The translations under genes and the position numbers were made by a program. Positions 25,373-30,081 of a DNA stretch of 30,081 bases are shown piece by piece (positions within the stretch are counted from its first letter, which is position 1; every line of letters starts with the position of its first letter). A model generated the notes under the pieces. That model saw only the letters and a list, made by a program, of their open reading frames with translations, was not told the origin of the DNA and ran no database searches. The stretch is from Candidatus Marinamargulisbacteria bacterium SCGC AAA071-K20. GTDB lineage: Bacteria > Margulisbacteria > Marinamargulisbacteria > GCA-2716485 > AAA071-K20. The stretch is from the NCBI GenBank assembly GCA_003265975.1, contig QFBU01000009.1, forward strand, positions 1-30,081. Reading direction: 5' to 3'.

Positions 25373-26374
25373 ATGTTAATTCGATTTCTATTTCTTTTAC
25401 TATTTTCTATATTATTGAATTCATTCGCAGTTGCGAAAGACAATATATCTTATACAAAACTATCTCAACAATTTAGGCATGATGAACTCATTGTAAGTAA
25501 TTATCCAGAGTCTATTAAAACACCAGGGTTAGTACTTGATAAGACCTTAACAGCTTCTGCAATTAGACTTATGTATCATCATAGGAATGCAATGGAGTAT
25601 CCCATTTATATGAATGTATTAGTGAGTAACTGGGGCTTAGACGTGGCGACTGTTAATGTAATGACAGGCCTTGGTGGATCTAGTAAAGATATTGTTTTTG
25701 CGGGACATACTTCCATGTCTAAATTTATGATTTCTTTAAAGAATGGTGGGAAGGATATTGTCTTGGCTCCTGGAGAAAGTGCACGGCTATTAAGTCACAA
25801 AATTAAACCTGATCAGACAGTGTCAGGTTTATTTAGAGTGCAACGAGGGGATTCAGATTTAATTAATTTGAAGATACAGGTGTTTGATATACGTTATCCA
25901 GCGCTAAGTGGCGGGATAGATGTTCCTAGTGTTTTAAATCGATTTAAATATGGTGAATTTGAAAATTCATTTGTTGAAAAAAAATATCAATACAAATTTG
26001 AAACGCTAAATAAAATAATGTCAGTTGGAGATGTTCCATTTGTAAAAGATAATCGGACGGGGCTTGAAATGAAGGGGAATTATGGCGTGATGTACTTCCT
26101 AACCTTAAAAGTGACGAACCCGTCTTCTGAAAACAAAGGAATTACTTTGTTTTTATCCCCAGTTAAGAATCAGAGTATCGACAGAGGGGTCGTACTCTTG
26201 GACGGTGAATTAATTGAGACAGATATATTAACCTACAAAAATAATATTAAAATTATGCAGGCCTTAAAGTCTTACACTCTTAGACCCAGTGAAGTGCGTG
26301 AAATTAAATTAATGATGATGCCTCAAGCGGGTGTATTTTACCCGGTAGATATTATTGTTCGACAAACGTATTAG
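25373..26374 (+). CDS. Secreted protein of unknown function between fliP and fliQ
   Basis: The 333-residue protein has a signal peptide (LIRFLFLLLFSILLNSFAVA, cleaved before KDN) and a strand-rich mature part: LTASAIRLMYHHRNAMEYPI, YMNVLVSNWGLDVATVNVM, GKDIVLAPGESARLLSHKI, VSGLFRVQRGDSDLINLKIQ, GVMYFLTLKVTNPSSENKGI, SYTLRPSEVREIKLMMMP. The repeated strand-turn pattern suggests two immunoglobulin-like or transthyretin-like periplasmic domains. It has no Cys pair, catalytic motif or membrane helix after the signal. I do not recognise a family. A TATCAT box lies 7 nt before the ATG and no Shine-Dalgarno is seen. Its place between fliP and fliQ, which are nearly always adjacent, suggests a lineage-specific flagellar part. 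Confidence 0.62.
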   Translation: MLIRFLFLLLFSILLNSFAVAKDNISYTKLSQQFRHDELIVSNYPESIKTPGLVLDKTLTASAIRLMYHHRNAMEYPIYMNVLVSNWGLDVATVNVMTGLGGSSKDIVFAGHTSMSKFMISLKNGGKDIVLAPGESARLLSHKIKPDQTVSGLFRVQRGDSDLINLKIQVFDIRYPALSGGIDVPSVLNRFKYGEFENSFVEKKYQYKFETLNKIMSVGDVPFVKDNRTGLEMKGNYGVMYFLTLKVTNPSSENKGITLFLSPVKNQSIDRGVVLLDGELIETDILTYKNNIKIMQALKSYTLRPSEVREIKLMMMPQAGVFYPVDIIVRQTY

Positions 26375-26381
26375 TTTCTCT

Positions 26382-26410
26382 TTTACAATTCCTAAGTAAA
26401 TTCCTATAAT
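26382..26410 (+). promoter_or_regulatory. Promoter directly before fliQ
   Basis: TTTACA (26382-26387) is 17 nt from TATAAT (26405-26410), and the fliQ GTG follows 6 nt later. This is a near-consensus promoter that should yield a leaderless fliQ message inside the operon. Confidence 0.7.
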
Positions 26411-26416
26411 AGACAA

Positions 26417-26686
26417 GTGAATATAGATGCAGCAACAAGTATTTTAAACAATGCGATACAAGTTATTTTATTTGCCTCTATGCCTTCTGTAGGTCTTGGA
26501 CTTATTGTTGGCCTGATGGTGGCTGTGTTTCAGGCCGTTACTCAGATACAAGAACAAACATTAACATTTGTACCTAAAATGGTTGTGGTTCTTCTAGTTA
26601 TTGGTGCTACTTTCCCTTGGATGTTCCGTATTATTATGGAGCTTACTATAAACCTTTGGAATAATATTCCTCTGTACTCTCAATAA
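26417..26686 (+). CDS. fliQ: Flagellar type III export gate protein FliQ
   Basis: FliQ is the small two-helix export gate subunit. The 89-residue protein shows ILNNAIQVILFASMPSVGLG, LIVGLMVAVFQAVTQIQEQT, LTFVPKMVVVLLVIGATFPW and MFRIIMELTINLWNNIP, all matching the family (VGL.V...QA.TQIQEQTL.F.PK). It begins with GTG, has no Shine-Dalgarno, and is preceded by a strong promoter 6 nt away. The fliR start follows 2 nt after its stop. Confidence 0.96.
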   Translation: MNIDAATSILNNAIQVILFASMPSVGLGLIVGLMVAVFQAVTQIQEQTLTFVPKMVVVLLVIGATFPWMFRIIMELTINLWNNIPLYSQ

Positions 26687-26688
26687 AT

Positions 26689-27465
26689 TTGTTTATTACA
26701 ATGGTTCATGTAACCACCTTCTTTTTAATAGCCGCACGGCTTATTGGTCTTATTTTTTGGGCTCCATTTTTTAGCGATAAACAAATATTTGCTATGGCAA
26801 AAGTAGCCTTGGTTATTTGGGCTTCGGCTTTGTTGATTTTTGTAGTTCCTATGCCCACTCAGTTACCAGGTACCAACATGACGTTCTTCTTAGCCTTACT
26901 TATGGAATTTATGATTGGAATGATGTTAGGCTTTGCCGCGTCTATCATGGTGATTGCTATTGAGTTTGCAGGCAGTTTAATGGATACTCAGGCGGGTTTA
27001 AGTGTTGCGTCTATGTTAGATCCCTCTACTGGGAGAAATGCTGCTTTATTTGAGCGTATGCTTAAAAATGTCGCTATATTGATTTTTATCATTATTGACG
27101 GGCATCATATGATTTTGTCTATTTTTCAGCAAAGTTTTTTAGTGTTGCCTGTTGGAGCTCCTATAAATATGTTAGAACCTATTGAATTTTTACTCACGCT
27201 AGGAAAAGAAATTTTTAGGATTGGAGTTCGTCTTGCTGCGCCCATTATATTAGTTGTGTTTATTGTTGATTTTGCGTTTGGGCTACTTAATAGAGTTGCT
27301 GAGCAGATCAATATTTTTCAACTTGGATTTCAAATTAAACCAACTGTCTCTTTGATTATAATCTTGGCTATTACTCCTGCTCTTGTTTATTCGATTCTTA
27401 ATATTATGGAAGGGGTAATGAAGCAGTTGTTAGAGCTATTATCCTTAATGCAGGTGACTATATAG
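26689..27465 (+). CDS. fliR: Flagellar type III export gate protein FliR
   Basis: FliR is the single-copy export gate subunit. The 258-residue protein has six hydrophobic segments: FFLIAARLIGLIFWAPFFSD, VALVIWASALLIFVVPMP, FFLALLMEFMIGMMLGFAAS, IMVIAIEFAGSLMDTQAGLS, then the conserved MLDPSTGRNAALFERMLKNV, LAAPIILVVFIVDFAFGLLN and RVAEQINIFQLGFQIKPTVS. FGLLNRVAxQxNxFxxGFxIK is the FliR/SctT signature. The start is TTG at 26689, two bases after fliQ; ATG 26701 is an alternative that loses four residues. FlhB starts 1 nt after its stop. Confidence 0.96.
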   Translation: MFITMVHVTTFFLIAARLIGLIFWAPFFSDKQIFAMAKVALVIWASALLIFVVPMPTQLPGTNMTFFLALLMEFMIGMMLGFAASIMVIAIEFAGSLMDTQAGLSVASMLDPSTGRNAALFERMLKNVAILIFIIIDGHHMILSIFQQSFLVLPVGAPINMLEPIEFLLTLGKEIFRIGVRLAAPIILVVFIVDFAFGLLNRVAEQINIFQLGFQIKPTVSLIIILAITPALVYSILNIMEGVMKQLLELLSLMQVTI

Positions 27466-27466
27466 T

Positions 27467-28537
27467 ATGGGCGAAGATTCCGGAGAAAAGACCGAGGAGC
27501 CGACCCCTCATAAATTGCGTGAGGCTCGTAAAAAAGGGCAAGTAGCTAAGAGTAAAGACCTTACTACCGCTCTTATGTTAATTGTTGCTTTTTTAACTTT
27601 AAAGTCTTCTGCGGCTGATATTTGGCAGAACCTTGTAGGTATTTCGTACGAAGCATTTGACTATATTCCCTTAGAATTTAATGCCAATATTGCTGGAGAA
27701 GTGCTTCAGAAATCCATGGATGTATTTTTCTTGAGCTTGATGCCTTTATTTGGGGCCAATTTGTTAGTGGCCTTAATTGTAGAATCGCTTCAGACTGGTT
27801 TTGTTTTGTCATTTGAACCCCTTACCCCTGACTTTAATAAGTTGAATCCCATTGAAGGCATGAAGAAATTTGTGTCTTTAAAACAATTTGTAGAGTTGTT
27901 TAAGTCGATTTTAAAAATGACGATTGTAATTAGTCTTATTTATTTTGCAATTCAAGAAGAGTTTTTTATGGTTATCCTTGCTCAACAATTAACGCTTTGG
28001 CAAGTGATGGCTTTTACAGGGTCTATTGTTATGAAGGTAGTTATTAGAGTAGGTCTGTTTTATATCGTTATTTCGATTTTTGATTTTATGTATCAATATT
28101 ATGAGTTTATTAAAGGCTTAAAAATGTCTAAAAAAGAAATTAAAGATGAATATAAACGACTTGAAGGAGATCCCCAGGTAAAACAACGACAAAAGGATGC
28201 TGCTAGGCAAATGTCTCAAGGGCGGCAAATGGGGGCCGTTCCTGGTGCGGATGTGGTTGTTACTAACCCTGTTCATATTGCAATTGCTTTAAAATATTCT
28301 CCTAATGCAATGACCGCACCTAAAGTAGTGGCGAAGGGTAAACGTATACTCGCTCAAGAGATCAAACGACTCGCAGAAAGGCACTATATTCCTATCATTC
28401 AGAACCCTCCTTTAGCCCAAGGCTTGTATAAACTTTCAGAAGTTGGAGGGGACGTCCCGCCTTTATATTATAAGATCGTGGCCGAGATACTAGCATTTGT
28501 GTATAATTTAAAGAGAAAACGCCGCCAAAGATTTTAA
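27467..28537 (+). CDS. flhB: Flagellar export switch protein FlhB
   Basis: FlhB controls the switch of export from hook to filament subunits through autocleavage. The 356-residue protein begins GEDSGEKTEEPTPHKLREAR, typical of the family, followed by four transmembrane segments (about 30-50, 85-105, 143-160, 183-205), the linker MSKKEIKDEYKRLEGDPQVK and the C-terminal domain GAVPGADVVVTNPVHIAIAL. The cleavage site, usually NPTH, reads NPVH near residue 267: the catalytic Asn-Pro and the His are kept, Thr is Val. Then KRLAERHYIPIIQNPPLAQG. AGGTGA lies 9 nt upstream of the ATG. The tail is short and basic (KRKRRQRF). Confidence 0.97.
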   Translation: MGEDSGEKTEEPTPHKLREARKKGQVAKSKDLTTALMLIVAFLTLKSSAADIWQNLVGISYEAFDYIPLEFNANIAGEVLQKSMDVFFLSLMPLFGANLLVALIVESLQTGFVLSFEPLTPDFNKLNPIEGMKKFVSLKQFVELFKSILKMTIVISLIYFAIQEEFFMVILAQQLTLWQVMAFTGSIVMKVVIRVGLFYIVISIFDFMYQYYEFIKGLKMSKKEIKDEYKRLEGDPQVKQRQKDAARQMSQGRQMGAVPGADVVVTNPVHIAIALKYSPNAMTAPKVVAKGKRILAQEIKRLAERHYIPIIQNPPLAQGLYKLSEVGGDVPPLYYKIVAEILAFVYNLKRKRRQRF

Positions 28538-28555
28538 TATTTAAGGACTTTTAAT

Positions 28556-30081
28556 ATGATTACTTTTAGTAAGGTTAGGTCATTATTCTCCGTTTCAGAC
28601 ATAAGTTTGGCGTCTGTCATCATCATGGTTATTGCTTTGATGATCATGCCGATTCCTACCTACATGCTGGATTTGTTGATGGTTTTAAACATCGCAATCT
28701 CATTAACCGTGCTGCTAATTTCTATGTATTTGTCGGAGCCTCTAGATTTCGCTGCTTTTCCATCTCTTTTACTTATTATCACCTTGTTCCGTCTTTCTCT
28801 AAATATTGCGTCTACTAAGTTAATTCTTGCTTTAGGAGCTGATTTTGACGGAAAAGTAGTTGAAGCATTTGCTGACTTTGTGACTCGTGGAAACTTTGTT
28901 GTGGGGATTGTTGCCTTTTGTATTATTACACTTGTGCAATTTATGGTTGTTACTAAAGGTTCGGAACGTGTTGCTGAGGTAGCTGCTCGATTTACTTTGG
29001 ACGCTTTGCCAGGTAAGCAAATGAGTATTGATGCTGACTTGAATGCAGGTTTAATTGACGCTGATCAAGCTAAAGCCAGACGGAAAAAATTAGAACGAGA
29101 GTCAAACTTTTTTGGATCAATGGATGGTGCGAATAAATTTGTAAAAGGGGATGCTATTGCCGGTATTATAATTGTAATCATTAATATTGCTGGTGGTTTA
29201 GTTATCGGTCGGTTTCAACAAGGCATGGAGTTGGGGACAGCCCTTAAAACTTTTGCAACATTTACGGTTGGTGATGGTCTAGTAGGACAGATTCCGGCTC
29301 TTTTAATTGCTATTGCAACTGGTTTGGTTGTTACTAAGTCAGCTTCTGAAGAAAGTTTAGGGACGGATGTAACAAAGCAAATACTCGCACAACCAAAAGC
29401 CTTTGCAGTAACATCAGTTATTTTAGTTTTGGCCGGCTTGATTCCTGGGCTACCTACTATGGCCTTTATGGTTTTAGCTTCCGCTTCTGGGGTTGCTGCA
29501 ATTGCTATTATGAAGTTTAAGGAAAAAGACGAAGAGCTCTCAAGCGAAGCGGGTCAAGAATCAGCAAAAGACGCGATGAAGAAGCCTGAAAATTTATTGG
29601 GAACTTTGAGTTTAGATCCTATTAGCTGTAAGACTGGTAGAAATTTAGTGCCTCTCATTGACCCTAGTCAAAATGGTCCACTTTTGGAACGAATAACTCT
29701 TGTTAGATATCACATTGGGCAAGAGTTAGGATTCGTAATCCCAGGGGTCAGGGTTATGGATGACTTAAGCTTACCCCCTAATCAGTATGAAATTATGATT
29801 CGTGGAACTAGAGTTGCATTGGGTGAAGCCTTGCCTGGTCATTTATTTGTTCAATACACTATTTCAGAATTAAAACGTAAAGGAATAACGGGTATAGAAG
29901 CTATTGATCCTATCTCTAATCAACCAGCGTCCTGGGTGTCTGAAGACCAAATTGACTCTCTCCAAGAAAATGTTATTTCTGCTCAAAATGTAACAGACTT
30001 TGTTGCGGAACATTTTTCAGAAGCCATCAAGCAACATGCTGACGAAATAATGACACGTCAAAATGTTCAATCATTGTTGGA
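28556..30081 (+). CDS. flhA: Flagellar export protein FlhA, partial (C-terminus beyond the window)
   Basis: FlhA forms the nonameric export-gate ring. The frame opens at ATG 28556, eight bases after AAGGA, and stays open to the window edge (about 508 of the usual 690 residues). It shows eight transmembrane segments, the FHIPEP region PSLLLIITLFRLSLNIASTK, FVVGIVAFCIITLVQFMVVT, KGSERVAEVAARFTLDALPG, KQMSIDADLNAGLIDADQA, ARRKKLERESNFFGSMDGA, KFVKGDAIAGIIIVIINI, VGDGLVGQIPALLIAIATGL and the start of the cytosolic domain (GRNLVPLIDP, ITLVRYHIGQELGFVIPGVR). All is typical. It follows flhB by 18 nt. Confidence 0.97.
   Translation, partial: MITFSKVRSLFSVSDISLASVIIMVIALMIMPIPTYMLDLLMVLNIAISLTVLLISMYLSEPLDFAAFPSLLLIITLFRLSLNIASTKLILALGADFDGKVVEAFADFVTRGNFVVGIVAFCIITLVQFMVVTKGSERVAEVAARFTLDALPGKQMSIDADLNAGLIDADQAKARRKKLERESNFFGSMDGANKFVKGDAIAGIIIVIINIAGGLVIGRFQQGMELGTALKTFATFTVGDGLVGQIPALLIAIATGLVVTKSASEESLGTDVTKQILAQPKAFAVTSVILVLAGLIPGLPTMAFMVLASASGVAAIAIMKFKEKDEELSSEAGQESAKDAMKKPENLLGTLSLDPISCKTGRNLVPLIDPSQNGPLLERITLVRYHIGQELGFVIPGVRVMDDLSLPPNQYEIMIRGTRVALGEALPGHLFVQYTISELKRKGITGIEAIDPISNQPASWVSEDQIDSLQENVISAQNVTDFVAEHFSEAIKQHADEIMTRQNVQSLL

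Overview
The window is an AT-rich chromosomal segment from a diderm, flagellated bacterium. Diderm character is suggested by a small beta-barrel-like outer-membrane protein, a lipoprotein, a bactofilin paired with an M23 peptidase, and secreted proteins inside a flagellar operon. The combination of lineage-specific genes suggests a deep-branching, poorly sampled lineage (Margulisbacteria-like is a guess from general impression, not shown by the sequence). Canonical Shine-Dalgarno sites occur (hisB, fliN, parA, the OM protein), but several genes have a TATAAT-like -10 box only 6-10 nt before the start codon, so leaderless transcripts appear common.

Left part (1-7.75 kb), mostly minus strand: a lipoprotein cut by the window edge, a decayed tail-fibre-type S74 chaperone fragment on the plus strand, rsmI (apparently starting at ATT), bactofilin, M23 peptidase, tRNA-Pro(GGG), ftsH, a pyrR homologue with an altered PRPP site, hisB and ruvB. 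Next comes initiator tRNA-Met, then on the plus strand a 971-residue FAD/Fe-S 2-hydroxyacid dehydrogenase of the YdiJ type. This is followed by a frameshifted OTU-like cysteine protease, a minus-strand OM protein divergent from a membrane-anchored LuxR regulator with an inverted-repeat operator between them, queC overlapping the regulator, and smpB on the minus strand.

Middle (15.0-18.5 kb): a 23S-5S rRNA unit with its own consensus promoter, a boxA-like leader, processing stems and a strong terminator, with no 16S upstream. The rRNA operon is therefore split.

Right part (18.5 kb to the end): a plus-strand flagellar export/switch operon. The order is CofG-like cysteine-free protein, acidic FliK-like(?) protein, secreted protein, fliM, parA, fliN, fliO, fliP, secreted protein, fliQ, fliR, flhB, flhA (cut by the edge). 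The fliOPQR-flhBA core is conventional. The inserted genes are not: a CofG homologue with no cysteine at all, a Soj/ParA ATPase between the two switch genes, a FliM lacking the CheY-binding N-terminus but carrying a ~250-residue acidic tail, a FliN with an AT-hook-like motif, and two signal-peptide proteins of unknown family. This operon is the most likely place for an undescribed system, perhaps flagellar positioning or assembly control.
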